A DNA stretch of 64,000 nucleotides from Nonomuraea jiangxiensis (GCF_900099965.1 NZ_FNDJ01000009.1:321601-385600); one strand, 5' to 3'; shown: positions 25,340 through 34,076, counted from the stretch's first letter. The notes: generated by a model not told the origin, from the sequence alone. Translations and numbers: made by a program.

Positions 25340-26053
25340 TCAGCGATCGCCGTCGTTCCCCGGTGCCGTCTCCACGAACGGAACGGCGGAGGCCCGCGCG
25401 CCGCGCAACCGGGTGATGCTGCGGCGGTTCTGGGCAAGCCGCGCGATTGACCGGCGTGCCAGGTCGAGCTGGTGTTCAAGGCTGCCGAGCAGCGCGGCCG
25501 CCCGCTCGCGCAACCGGCCGGCCCGCAGCAGCGCATCGTCCAGGGCTACGCCGGGCGGGACGACGACCACGGATTCGCGCATCCGCGAGGCCGGAGTGCC
25601 GCCGGCGCGGCGCGCGGTGCTAAGGGACTGCTGGCCGGGACGGCGCAGGGCGCGCAGGCGCGGCAGGTGCCGCGCCACCGGTGCCGGCGGGCCGGCGCCA
25701 GGGTAGTGGTACGCGGCGACGGCCTGCCCGAGCGTCGGATACGAGCGCAACCCGATCGCGCCGAACCGCTCCGCCAAGCTGATCAACCGGCGCAGGTAGG
25801 GCCGGGGTTCGACGATGACCAGGCCGCCCCCTGCGGCCTCCAGCGCCCGATGGGCGGTCACCAGGGTCCGCATGCCGGCCACATCGCAGAACTCCAGGTG
25901 CGCTGTCCCCATGATGGCGTAGTGGTGCCCGCCCTCCTGCAGCCGCTGCAAGATGGCGGCCAGCTCGGAAGCGTTGGTGGCGTCGAGTTCGCCGGCCACC
26001 TTGATCTCGATGACGGCGTCGGTCACGGGGATGACTTCGATCGCCAAGCTCAC
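25340..26053 (-). CDS. STAS-domain (anti-anti-sigma-like) protein with C-terminal extension
   Basis: Residues 1-105 of this 237-residue protein form a STAS domain (VTDAVIEIKVAGELDATNAS... and FCDVAGMRTLV). SpoIIAA-type proteins regulate an anti-sigma kinase through a phospho-Ser in a DSSG motif. Here that position reads DVAG, so the phosphorylatable Ser is absent. The C-terminal 110 residues are Arg/Ala-rich and partly helical (ALLRAGRLRERAAALLGSLE), resembling the heptad part of some ANTAR-like or phospho-relay linkers, but no domain is certain. It lies just downstream of a winged-helix gene on the same strand. Confidence 0.75.
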   Translation of the reverse strand: MSLAIEVIPVTDAVIEIKVAGELDATNASELAAILQRLQEGGHHYAIMGTAHLEFCDVAGMRTLVTAHRALEAAGGGLVIVEPRPYLRRLISLAERFGAIGLRSYPTLGQAVAAYHYPGAGPPAPVARHLPRLRALRRPGQQSLSTARRAGGTPASRMRESVVVVPPGVALDDALLRAGRLRERAAALLGSLEHQLDLARRSIARLAQNRRSITRLRGARASAVPFVETAPGNDGDR

Positions 26054-26083
26054 ACTTCGCCTCCCTCCTAGTGAAACCCGCGT

Positions 26084-26470
26084 TCAGGTTTCTCCGGGTC
26101 CGTTTCGTACGTCACTTCGGGTGCCCTGCTCTCCTGCCGGTGTCGGCTCCAGGCCACCGGGAGTGCCCGGCAGGTCGCGGCCGATGAGGATGCCGATCAG
26201 CAGGCCGATGGGCAGATCGGCCTCGGTCGGATAGCGGAAGTGCTGGTCCAGGTTGAGGCTGTAGCGGTTGCGCCGGCCGATCCGTTCCCGAGCCAGGTAG
26301 CCCGCCTCGTAGAGATCGGAGACGATGTTCTGCACCGCCCGCTCGGTGATGCCGATCTTGTCGGCGATGTCACGGAGCCGTACGGCTGGGTCGCGGGCGA
26401 TCTCCACCAGCACGCGGGCGTGATGGGTGAGGAACGTCCACGTCGATGGGCGATCTTCCGATGCGGACAT
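26084..26470 (-). CDS. Winged-helix transcriptional regulator (MarR/ArsR-like)
   Basis: This 128-residue protein has a winged-helix domain at residues 10-80: TFLTHHARVLVEIARDP, then LRDIADKIGITERAVQNIV and a basic wing (RERIGRRNRYSLN). The tail is low in complexity. No ligand residues are recognisable. It precedes the STAS gene by 30 bp in the same direction and is divergent from the DUF4142 gene with about 265 bp between. That makes both of them candidate targets. Confidence 0.82.
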   Translation of the reverse strand: MSASEDRPSTWTFLTHHARVLVEIARDPAVRLRDIADKIGITERAVQNIVSDLYEAGYLARERIGRRNRYSLNLDQHFRYPTEADLPIGLLIGILIGRDLPGTPGGLEPTPAGEQGTRSDVRNGPGET

Positions 26471-26735
26471 GCTCTTGGATTCTCCAACTCTTCATCCTCT
26501 TACCCGAAGATTCTGTGACGAATCTGATTTCGTGTAACAAAGTTCGGCTGTGGCGTCGTGCACCGGCGAACGGTTACCGCTTGGCACAGTCTCTAGCACA
26601 GTGTGATTTTTCCCGAGCGTCGGCTGCTCATTTCCAAGACTCCGCCACGAAAGCTCCCAGCCGGTCGGCACGGCGATTCACCTCACCGGCCCAGGGCACT
26701 TGAGGGCCCTGATGAACTGACTGGTGGAGGGTTCG

Positions 26736-27245
26736 ATGGCCAGACGAATGATGATCACGATCGCGGTCGCAGCGGTAGCGCCTCTCGTGGCCGCGGGCGC
26801 GGTCACCGCACCCAAGGTCAGCGATCAGGACCGCGCCTTCCTGGTGCAGGCGCACCAAGGCAACCTGGCCGAGATCCAGGCCGGACACGCCGCCGCCAAC
26901 GCCACCAAGCAAGAGGTCCGCGCCGTGGCCGCGATGCTGGTCAGGGACCATACCAACCTCGACAGCGCCGTCATGCAGGAGGCCGACCGAGCCGGCGTGG
27001 AGCTGCCGGGCGAACCGAACCCCCAGCAGCGCTCCGCACTCGCCCAGGTGACGACCAAGAGCGGCGAGAGCTTCGACAAGGCATGGGTGGCCTCTCAGAT
27101 CACCGGCCACCGCCAGACCCTCGAAGCCATCGAGAAGCAGTTGCGTGAAGGCACGAACGCGGATGTGAAGAAGGTCGCCTACGACGCCCGGCCCGTCGTG
27201 CAACAGCACCTTGACGTCCTGCTCCACACGAGCAGCCTCCGCTGA
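26736..27245 (+). CDS. Secreted DUF4142 (ferritin-like four-helix) protein
   Basis: This 169-residue protein has a short signal sequence (MARRMMITIAVAAVAPLVAAG) and then a DUF4142 four-helix domain. Landmarks are the His-bearing helices LVQAHQGNLAEIQAGHAA, VRDHTNLD, ITGHRQTLEAIE and VQQHLDVLL. Such proteins resemble ferritin bundles without proven metal binding. GGAGGG lies 5 bases before the chosen ATG. The upstream 250-bp gap holds only a weak CAGGGC-N8-GCCCTG repeat. Confidence 0.85.
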   Translation: MARRMMITIAVAAVAPLVAAGAVTAPKVSDQDRAFLVQAHQGNLAEIQAGHAAANATKQEVRAVAAMLVRDHTNLDSAVMQEADRAGVELPGEPNPQQRSALAQVTTKSGESFDKAWVASQITGHRQTLEAIEKQLREGTNADVKKVAYDARPVVQQHLDVLLHTSSLR

Positions 27246-27306
27246 CCACGGACCGGGGACGTGATCTCCAGGCGGCCGATCAGGACGTCAGGACGGGGCC
27301 TGCGAG

Positions 27307-28341
27307 TCAGGACGGGGCCTGCGAAGGGTGACTGAGCCGGGCGCGCTGGGGTTCGACGGTGTAGGCGGGGTCGCGCGAGGAGTCCAGGCCCGCGTGGAAG
27401 ATGCCGAACCTGGTGCAGATCGCGCCCGCCAGCAGGGCCGCGCCGGCGGCCACCGCCGCTCTCCGGTCGCGGCGGCCGAGGAGGATCCCGGCAGCCGCGC
27501 CGGACAGGGACAGCCCCGTCCCGAGGCGCAGCAGCAGGCCGCCCGGGCCGCGCTTCAACGGTTCGGCGACCGGCCCCATGCGGCGTTCCATGCGCTTGGC
27601 GGCGGCGTATTCGGCGACCGCGCCGGCCAGGGCCAGGCGGCGGGCGGGGCCGGCCTCGGCGAGCGGTGCCGCGAGCATGCCGAGGCCACCCGCCGAGGCC
27701 GCGGCCGACCCGGCGAACAGGTACGGCAGCTCCCGGTGGCCGTCATGCCAGGCGGGCACGGCGGTGTTGGCGACCAGGGCGGCCGTGTAGGTGGCGACGG
27801 CGCCGCCGGTCAGGCCGGCTCCCATGGTGGCGGCGCGGCCCAGGCGCGGGAACAGCCCGGTCACGGCGGTCGCCGCGGCCAGGCCGGCCTGCGGGCCGTA
27901 CGCGGTGAGGATCCAGGTGCCGACGCTCATCGGCGAGGTGACCTTGAACGTGCGCAGCATGTAGAGGAACCGTTGCGGCCGTCCGAGATCGTGGATCAGG
28001 GCGTACAGGGAACCGCCGAGCGCGCACAACGCGCCGGTCTTGCACGCCCGCGCCAGCCTGGGCCTGCCGGAAAGCTCGGCGGTGGCGGCCAGTACGGACG
28101 ACGCCCCGGCCAGGCCGCCGAGGAACAGGTATCCGGCGATGTCGGGTGCCTGCCACGGGGTCTCCTGCAGGACCGGCCGGCCGTAGTAGGACCGGAACTC
28201 GGCGTCGGGCACCATGAGACGCTCGCCGCGTTGCGGGCGCCGCCGGCGGCCGGCCGACCCGACGGTGGCCTCCCGTTCGGGGCGCAGCTCGGGCGAGTCG
28301 TCCAGGCGGACGTCGGTCTGGCTGCTGTCGTGGGCGTTCAT
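27307..28341 (-). CDS. NrfD/PsrC-type membrane anchor of formate dehydrogenase
   Basis: This 344-residue protein has a 60-residue soluble leader and then 8 or so hydrophobic helices of the NrfD family. PWQAPDIAGYLFLGGLAGAS and the LGRPQRFLYMLRTFKVTSPMS region are highly typical. It is the quinone-interacting anchor in complexes with FeS and molybdopterin subunits. Its start overlaps the FeS subunit stop by ATGA. Using NrfD instead of the FdnI/FdoI cytochrome b suggests a non-classical route of electrons into the quinone pool. Confidence 0.9.
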   Translation of the reverse strand: MNAHDSSQTDVRLDDSPELRPEREATVGSAGRRRRPQRGERLMVPDAEFRSYYGRPVLQETPWQAPDIAGYLFLGGLAGASSVLAATAELSGRPRLARACKTGALCALGGSLYALIHDLGRPQRFLYMLRTFKVTSPMSVGTWILTAYGPQAGLAAATAVTGLFPRLGRAATMGAGLTGGAVATYTAALVANTAVPAWHDGHRELPYLFAGSAAASAGGLGMLAAPLAEAGPARRLALAGAVAEYAAAKRMERRMGPVAEPLKRGPGGLLLRLGTGLSLSGAAAGILLGRRDRRAAVAAGAALLAGAICTRFGIFHAGLDSSRDPAYTVEPQRARLSHPSQAPS

Positions 28342-29279
28342 GTCCGGCTCCCCCAGGTGACGGCGGCGGCGACGGTCAGCAGCGCGGTGGCGGCGACGGC
28401 GACGTGCCGCCACATGGCGGGCAGGTCACGGGTCGTCACCACGGGGTCGGGCGGCAGGCCGTACACCTCGGGCTCATCCAGCAGCAGGAAGAACGCCCCG
28501 GTGCCGCCGACGCCGTCGCCCGGGTCGTGGCCGTAGAGCCGCGCGGACTCCACGCCCGCCTCGTGGAGCTGCTCGACCCTGCGGGCCGCCCGCTCGCGCA
28601 GTTCGCCGAGCTCGCCGAACTGGATGGAGTCGGTCGGGCAGCTCTTGGCGCAGGCCGGCTCCTGCCCGACGGTCAGCCGGTCGTAGCAGAGCGTGCACTT
28701 CCAGACCCGGCCGTCGTCCTCCCGCTTGGCGATGACGCCGTACGGGCAGGCGGGCACGCAGTAGCCGCACCCGTTGCAGATATCCTCCTGCACCACCACC
28801 GTGCCGAACTCGGTGCGGAACAGCGAGCCGGTCGGGCAGACGTCCAGGCAGGCGGCGTGCGTGCAGTGCTTGCAGACGTCGGAGGCCATCAGCCAGCGGA
28901 ACTCCATGTCCGAGGCGCTCCCCGTGGCCCCGTCGTGCGACGGCAGGCCGAGCGAGGCCGGCGTGCGGTCGCGCGCCGCCTCGACGGTCCCGGCCGGCAG
29001 GTCGGCGGCGACGAGCCCGGACTCCTGCCGGCCCAGGCGCCGGGGCTGCTCGACGAAGGCCACGTGGCGCCAGGTGTTCGCGCCCAGCCCGGCGGTGTTG
29101 TCGAACGACATGCCGGTGAAGCCGAGCAGGTCCTCGGGTACGTGGTTCCACTCCTTGCAGGCCACCTCGCACGCCTTGCAGCCGATGCACACGCTGGTGT
29201 CGGTGAAGAACCCCATGCGCTCGGGATGGTCGGCGTAGCCGGAGGAGGTGGCCGGATCGTCGGGTTCCAGAAGGGTCAT
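28338..29279 (-). CDS. Formate dehydrogenase iron-sulfur subunit (FdnH/FdoH-like)
   Basis: This 313-residue ferredoxin-type subunit has four Cys clusters: CIGCKACEVACK, CKHCTHAACLDVCP, CNGCGYCVPACP and CTLCYDRLTVGQEPACAKSCP. These would hold four 4Fe-4S centres. A C-terminal membrane helix (VAVAATALLTVAAAVTW) anchors it. It carries electrons from the molybdopterin subunit to the NrfD anchor. It starts 4 bp after the catalytic gene and overlaps the anchor gene. Confidence 0.93.
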   Translation of the reverse strand: MTLLEPDDPATSSGYADHPERMGFFTDTSVCIGCKACEVACKEWNHVPEDLLGFTGMSFDNTAGLGANTWRHVAFVEQPRRLGRQESGLVAADLPAGTVEAARDRTPASLGLPSHDGATGSASDMEFRWLMASDVCKHCTHAACLDVCPTGSLFRTEFGTVVVQEDICNGCGYCVPACPYGVIAKREDDGRVWKCTLCYDRLTVGQEPACAKSCPTDSIQFGELGELRERAARRVEQLHEAGVESARLYGHDPGDGVGGTGAFFLLLDEPEVYGLPPDPVVTTRDLPAMWRHVAVAATALLTVAAAVTWGSRT

Positions 29280-29283
29280 CGGC

Positions 29284-32200
29284 TCACTTCTCCGTACCGG
29301 TGTGGTCGGTGATGCCGGCCCGGCGCTGGTAGGCGCGGACCAGGTCGACGAGTGCGGGCCCGCGCGGCCGGCGGCCCGGGCGGATGTCCGCGGACATGGC
29401 CTTGACCTCCTGGATGTGGGAGTTCGGGTCCAGGATGATCGAGGACAGCTCGTTCGCGGCGTCCCCCCGGACGTGGCCGTTGGGCCCCCAGTGGAACGGC
29501 AGGCCGATGTGGTGCACCACCTTGCCGTCGCCGCGCAGCGGCGCGATGCGGTGGGTGACCAGCACCCTTGCCTCGATGGCGTTGCGCGCGGTGATGATGG
29601 TGGCCCAGCCGCCGTGGATGAGGCCGCGCTCGGCCGCGAGCTCCGGCGAGACCTCGCAGAACATCTCCGGCTGCAACTCGGCGAGGTACGGCGTGTTGCG
29701 GCTCATCCCGCCGGCGGTGAAGTGCTCGGTCAGCCGGTAGGTGGTGACGACGTACGGATAGACGTCCGCGCCCGGCTCGGAGCCGCTGGGGTGGTAGCGG
29801 TTGTGCTCGTGCGCGTAGACGAGCCGGGCGGGGCTGCGCTGGCGGCCGTGCAGCGGGTTGGCGACCGGGGAGTCCTGCGGCTCGTAGTGCGTCGGCAGCG
29901 GGCCGTCCACCAGCCCGGCGGGGGCGTACAGCCAGCCCTTGCCGTCGGCCTGCATGATGAACGGGTCGGTGCCGGACAGCGCGTCGCTGCCGGTCGCGTC
30001 CTCGGCCGGCCGGTAGCCCGGCGCCTTGTCCGGCGGGAAGTCGGGCACGTCGTAGCCCGTCCACCGTCCCTCCGCCGCGTCCCACCAGACCAGTGCCTTG
30101 CGCGCGCTCCACGGCCTGCCCTCCGGGTCGGCCGACGCGCGGTTGTAGAGCAGCCGCCGGTTCGCCGGCCACGACCAGGCCCATTCACCCGCGATCCAGT
30201 TCTGCTCCTCGGCGGGCTTGCGGCGGGCCGCCTGGTTGACGCCGCCCGCGTAGATGCCGCAGTAGATCCAGCAGCCGCAGGCCGTCGAGCCGTCGTCCTT
30301 GAGCTCGGTGTAGGCCGACAGCGGGCGCCCGGTGGCGTCCCAGCCGTTGACCTCGGCCAGCACGGCCTCGGCGACCGGCTCGCCGAGGCTGCCCTCCGTG
30401 GGATAGTCCCAGGTCAGGTCGAGGATGGGGGCGTCCATGGGGTCCTGCGACCCGCTCAGCTTGCGGCGGATGACGCGGCCCAGGTGGTAGAGGAACCACA
30501 GGTCGCTGCGGGCCTCGCCCTCGGGTTCGACGGCCTGGTAGTGCCACTGGACCATGCGGTTGGTGTTGGTGAAGCTGCCCGTCTTCTCGGTGTGCGCGGC
30601 CGCGGGGAAGAAGAAGACCTCCGTGCCGATGTCCTCGGTCTTCAATTCGCCCGTCTCGATCTCCGGGCCGTCCTGCCACCAGGTGGCGCTCTCGATCAGG
30701 CTGAAGTCGCGTACGACCAGCCAGTCCAGGTTGGCCATGCCCAGGCGCTGCATCTTGGCGTTGGCCGACCCGACCGCGGGGTTCTCGCCGAACAGCAGGT
30801 ATCCCTTGCACACGCCCTTCAGCTGCTCCATGACGGTGTCGTACGTCGAGTGACCGCCCGTGAGCCGGGGAAGGTGGCCGAAGCAGAACTCGTTGTCGGG
30901 CCGGGCCGCCGGTCCCCACCACGCCTTGAGCAGGCTGACCAGGTAGGCCGGCATGTCGGCCCAGAACCCCTTGTGCGCGGCGTCGGCCCGCAGGAAGTCG
31001 TCGATGTTCTCGTGCTGGTGGGCGTGCGGCATCGGGATGTAGCCGGGCAGCAGGTTGAACAGGGTCGGGATGTCGCTGGAGCCCTGGATGTTGGCGTGCC
31101 CGCGCAACGCCTGGATGCCGCCGCCGGGCCGGCCCATGTTGCCCAGCAGCAGCTGCAGGACGCAGGCCGCGCGGATGAACTGGGAGCCGTCGGTGTGCTG
31201 GGTCCAGCCGACCGCGTAGACGAACTCCGCGGTCCGTTCCGGGCCGGAGTTCTCCACCAGGTGCCGGCAGACCTGCGCGAACAGGTCCTGCGGGATCCCG
31301 CAGGTGCGCTCGACCATCTCGGGGGTGTAGCGGGCGTAGTGCCGCTTGAGGATCTGCAGGACGCAGCGCGGGTCCCGCATCGTGGGGTCGGTGTGCGGGG
31401 TGCCCTCCAGCGAGGGTCCGCCGCTGCCGTGCGTCTCGCCGTGTCCCGACCGGCGGATGGATGCGCCGCCCCGCGTGCGGCGCTCGTGGTCCACGTCGCG
31501 CTCGCCCGAGACCGGCACCGCCCGCATGCCCTCGTACTGCCAGGTGTCGAAGTCGTAGTGGCCGGTGCCGGGGTCGAACCCGGAGAACAGCCCGTCGAGG
31601 TCCTCGGTGTCGCGGTAGTCCTCGTTGATGAGGGTCGTCGCGTTGGTGTAGTTGACCACGAACTCGCGGAAGTACAGGTCGTTGCTCAGAACGTGGTTGA
31701 TGATGCCGCCGATGAAGGCCACGTCGGTCCCGGCGCGGATGGGCACGTGCAGGTCTGCCAGCGCGCTGGTACGGGTGAAGCGGGGGTCGACGTGGATGAC
31801 GACCGCGCCTCTCGCCTTGGCCTCCATCACCCACTGGAAGCCCACCGGGTGCGCCTCGGCGAAGTTGGACCCTTCGATGACGATGCAGTCGGAGTGCTGC
31901 AGGTCCTGCATGAACGTGGTGGCGCCGCCCCGCCCGAACGACGTGCCCAGCGCGACGACCGTCGAGCTGTGGCAGACCCGGGCCTGGTTCTCGATCTGCA
32001 CCACGCCCAGCGCGGTCAGCAGCTTCTTGATGAGGTAGTTCTCCTCGTTGTCCAGGGTGGCGCCGCCCAGGGCGGCGATGCCCAGGGTGCGCGCGGTGCG
32101 CCGGCCGGCGGACTCCCACTCCCAGGTGTCCCGGCGGGTGGCGATGATCCGGTCGGCCACCATGTCCAGCGCCCGGTCCAGGTCGAGTTCCTGCCAGTCC

Positions 32201-32538
32201 CGCCCGTACGGCGGCCGGTACAGCACCTTGTGCAAGCGGCCGGAGCCGGTGGTGAGCTGCAGGCTGGCCGCGCCCTTGGGGCAGAGCCTGCCCCGGCTGA
32301 CCGGCGAGTCGGGGTCGCCCTCGACCTGCACCACCTTCTCGTCTTTCACGTAGACGTTCTGCGCGCAGCCGACCGCGCAGTAGGGACAGATCGACTTGAC
32401 GACGCGGTCGGCGGTCGCCGTGCGGGGCTGGAGAGCCCTGCTTCCTGAGGATTTGACGGCGGCTCCACGGCCCAGCGGGTCGGTGTCGGCCAGCTGGCGC
32501 AGCACCGGCCACGACCGCAGCCGGTCCAGGGGATTCAC
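29284..32538 (-). CDS. Formate dehydrogenase catalytic subunit, Cys-type (FdnG/FdoG-like)
   Basis: This 1084-residue Mo/W-bisMGD enzyme oxidises formate to CO2. Cys51, 54, 58 and 86 (CPYCAVGC...LCPKG) bind a 4Fe-4S cluster. Cys189-His190 in ARVCHSST occupies the place of selenocysteine-His in E. coli FdnG; the codon is TGC, so the enzyme is selenium-independent. No twin-arginine signal is present at the N-terminus, unlike FdnG, which places the active site in the cytoplasm. It starts at a GTG that overlaps the small upstream gene. About 80 residues near 335-385 form an Arg/Gly-rich insertion. Confidence 0.92.
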   Translation of the reverse strand: MNPLDRLRSWPVLRQLADTDPLGRGAAVKSSGSRALQPRTATADRVVKSICPYCAVGCAQNVYVKDEKVVQVEGDPDSPVSRGRLCPKGAASLQLTTGSGRLHKVLYRPPYGRDWQELDLDRALDMVADRIIATRRDTWEWESAGRRTARTLGIAALGGATLDNEENYLIKKLLTALGVVQIENQARVCHSSTVVALGTSFGRGGATTFMQDLQHSDCIVIEGSNFAEAHPVGFQWVMEAKARGAVVIHVDPRFTRTSALADLHVPIRAGTDVAFIGGIINHVLSNDLYFREFVVNYTNATTLINEDYRDTEDLDGLFSGFDPGTGHYDFDTWQYEGMRAVPVSGERDVDHERRTRGGASIRRSGHGETHGSGGPSLEGTPHTDPTMRDPRCVLQILKRHYARYTPEMVERTCGIPQDLFAQVCRHLVENSGPERTAEFVYAVGWTQHTDGSQFIRAACVLQLLLGNMGRPGGGIQALRGHANIQGSSDIPTLFNLLPGYIPMPHAHQHENIDDFLRADAAHKGFWADMPAYLVSLLKAWWGPAARPDNEFCFGHLPRLTGGHSTYDTVMEQLKGVCKGYLLFGENPAVGSANAKMQRLGMANLDWLVVRDFSLIESATWWQDGPEIETGELKTEDIGTEVFFFPAAAHTEKTGSFTNTNRMVQWHYQAVEPEGEARSDLWFLYHLGRVIRRKLSGSQDPMDAPILDLTWDYPTEGSLGEPVAEAVLAEVNGWDATGRPLSAYTELKDDGSTACGCWIYCGIYAGGVNQAARRKPAEEQNWIAGEWAWSWPANRRLLYNRASADPEGRPWSARKALVWWDAAEGRWTGYDVPDFPPDKAPGYRPAEDATGSDALSGTDPFIMQADGKGWLYAPAGLVDGPLPTHYEPQDSPVANPLHGRQRSPARLVYAHEHNRYHPSGSEPGADVYPYVVTTYRLTEHFTAGGMSRNTPYLAELQPEMFCEVSPELAAERGLIHGGWATIITARNAIEARVLVTHRIAPLRGDGKVVHHIGLPFHWGPNGHVRGDAANELSSIILDPNSHIQEVKAMSADIRPGRRPRGPALVDLVRAYQRRAGITDHTGTEK

Positions 32539-32837
32539 GAGCCGGCCTCTGCGGCGGCCTGCATGGGCGAATCACCCCATGCCCGCCTGCGGATCCATTC
32601 ATGGACGTCGCCGCGGGCGGAGGGGCTGACCTCGCGCGGGTTCACCAGCCGCTGGCTGCGCGAGGGCAGCATGCCGGCCCGGTCCCGCTGGGCGCGGGTG
32701 ACGGTGTCCCCGCCGTCGGCCGCCACGCCGGTCGCGATGAGGTAGGCCTGGCCGGCGGGGATGCCGAGCAGCTCGGCAATCTCCGCGTAGTCGTGTCCCC
32801 GCGACAGCAACCGCAGCACCTGTTCTTTCGTCGGCAT
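32535..32837 (-). CDS. Small HTH-like protein leading the formate dehydrogenase operon
   Basis: The 100-residue product starts at ATG after GGGAGG. Residues 1-35 (KEQVLRLLSRGHDYAEIAELLGIPAGQAYLI) look like a homeodomain-like or sigma-4-like helix-turn-helix. The rest is a basic, Trp-containing tail (DVHEWIRRRAW). Its stop overlaps the catalytic subunit's GTG start by 4 bp, so translation is coupled. It may regulate the operon or assist assembly. I know small proteins of this kind beside actinobacterial fdh genes but cannot assign a function. Confidence 0.7.
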   Translation of the reverse strand: MPTKEQVLRLLSRGHDYAEIAELLGIPAGQAYLIATGVAADGGDTVTRAQRDRAGMLPSRSQRLVNPREVSPSARGDVHEWIRRRAWGDSPMQAAAEAGS

Positions 32838-32886
32838 CGCCACCTCCCTGATGCGCAATGCCCGAATTCTGGGGATGTTTACGCCA

Positions 32887-32898
32887 TTGACCGGTCAA
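32887..32898. promoter_or_regulatory. Perfect palindrome TTGACCGGTCAA upstream of the fdh operon
   Basis: This 12-bp perfect palindrome lies 50 bp before the first fdh-operon gene. One arm can serve as a -35 (TTGACC), so a regulator bound here would overlap RNA polymerase. Confidence 0.4.
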
Positions 32899-33167
32899 GG
32901 ATTCACCGGCCGAGGAGCCGGCTCACCTGGACCCGCGCCGCGTGCTCGGCCGGGGCGACGTCGAGAAGGCGCCGCAGTGTCGCCTGGCCTCGGTCGAGGG
33001 CGTACTCGGCGGGTGCCCCAGCACGAGGAGCAGGTCCGCGTCCCCCGGCGCGCGCGGCCCCGCGCGAGGTGGTCGCCGGCTGTGGGCTCCGGCGAGCTCG
33101 CCCGGTATCCCAGGGTCCCGGCGAGGACGCCCGCCGCGACGGCGGCCAGCGCGAGGAGGGCGAGCCG
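32899..33167. other. GC-rich stretch without a confident gene
   Basis: On the minus strand one frame contains a hydrophobic run (TRLALLALAAVAAGVLAGTLG) followed by low-complexity Arg-rich sequence. It may be the rest of a small membrane protein gene. No start with ribosome site is evident and I do not call a gene. Confidence 0.3.
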
Positions 33168-33353
33168 GGTGTCGTCCTGCCCGGCCTGACGTTCCTGGTG
33201 CTCTACGCCTGGCCGTGGCTGGACCGGCTGATCACCGGCGACCGCGCGGCCCACCACCTGCTCGACCGGCCGCGCTAAGCGCCGGCACGGGTGGCCGTCG
33301 GCGTGTGGGGGCTCTCCTTCACCGGCCTGCTGCTCGTGGCCGGCGCCCAGGAC
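33168..33353 (+). pseudogene. Cytochrome b (QcrB-like) C-terminal fragment
   Basis: The frame reads GVVLPGLTFLVLYAWPWLDR and ITGDRAAHHLLDRPR, then a TAA stop at 33276-33278. It continues in the same frame with APARVAVGVWGLSFTGLLLVAGAQD. This order (hydrophobic helix, Pro-Trp, HHLLDRPR, next helix ending in AG-Q/N-D) is characteristic of actinobacterial ubiquinol-cytochrome c reductase cytochrome b near its C-terminus. The heme-binding N-terminal domain is missing, so it is a remnant. The following 180 bp show scattered hydrophobic codons in another frame, perhaps the decayed end. Confidence 0.55.
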
Positions 33354-33605
33354 CACGAGCGCGCCGCCGCAGCGCGACCGCCGCCTATCCCGGCGTGCCG
33401 GTCCGGACGCTCGATGCTCCGGAGGACCAGGCGGGCATCCACCGCCTGCTCGAAGCAGCGGTCCGTCTCGTCCTGCTGGTCGGCGTCGTGCGGCGACTGC
33501 TGCGCCCACGACCGGACCGTCACTGATACCCAGGTGATGAGGCGAGCCGCCTGCGTCGAGGGGGCCTTCGTTTCGGGCGAGGATGCCGGGGGCAGCCGGA
33601 TCGCC

Positions 33606-34076
33606 ATGATTCGCAACCTCGTTCAGGGCGCGGTCAGCGGAGCCGTGGCCACCGCCGCGATGAGCTTGGCGATGGTCGCGGGACAGAGGGCCGGGCTGAT
33701 GGCCGACCAGCCGCCGAAGCGCATCACCCGCGCCGCCTTACCCGGTCGCAAACACCGCCCCAAACCGGGAGAAGGAGTCCTGGGAGCCGCCGCCCATGTC
33801 GGCTTCGGCTCCGTGTCCGGCGGCCTGTTCGGTCTCATGACCGGCGGCCGGCATGCTCCCGTCCCGCTCGGCGCGGCCTACGGTCTGGCCATCTGGATCG
33901 GCAGCTACGCCGGTTGGGTGCCGCGTCTGGGCATTCTCCCGCCGATCTCTCGCGACCGGCCCGGCCGTCAATCGGTGCTGGCGGTGGGTCACGTGGTGTA
34001 CGGCGCCGCGCTGGCGTACACGATGAATCGGCTCACCTCGGGACGTCGAAGCAGCCGCGACACCCCCGCGTCGTAG
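33606..34076 (+). CDS. Conserved small membrane protein (DUF1440/YagU-like character)
   Basis: This 156-residue protein starts at ATG with IRNLVQGAVSGAVATAAMSLAM, a Gly/Ala-rich membrane helix. Three more hydrophobic segments follow, with landmarks GAAAHVGFGSVSGGLFGLM, AAYGLAIWIGSYAGW and GHVVYGAALAYTMNRL. The pattern resembles DUF1440/DUF6789-type inner-membrane proteins of unknown role. The assignment to one family is not certain. The gene is monocistronic and convergent with the ferritin-like gene. Confidence 0.7.
   Translation: MIRNLVQGAVSGAVATAAMSLAMVAGQRAGLMADQPPKRITRAALPGRKHRPKPGEGVLGAAAHVGFGSVSGGLFGLMTGGRHAPVPLGAAYGLAIWIGSYAGWVPRLGILPPISRDRPGRQSVLAVGHVVYGAALAYTMNRLTSGRRSSRDTPAS

Noticed and set aside
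26692..26711. CAGGGC-N8-GCCCTG inverted repeat before the DUF4142 gene
   Set aside because: Six-base GC-rich arms are expected by chance; no second copy was seen near a related gene.
31961..31981. Possible selenocysteine codon in formate dehydrogenase
   Set aside because: The codon at the active-site position reads TGC (Cys189); there is no in-frame TGA.
29248..32448. A 1066-codon open frame antisense to the formate dehydrogenase catalytic gene
   Set aside because: It mirrors the opposite-strand coding sequence; its translation is Val/Gly/Arg-rich and lacks any domain, while the other strand has a perfect family match.
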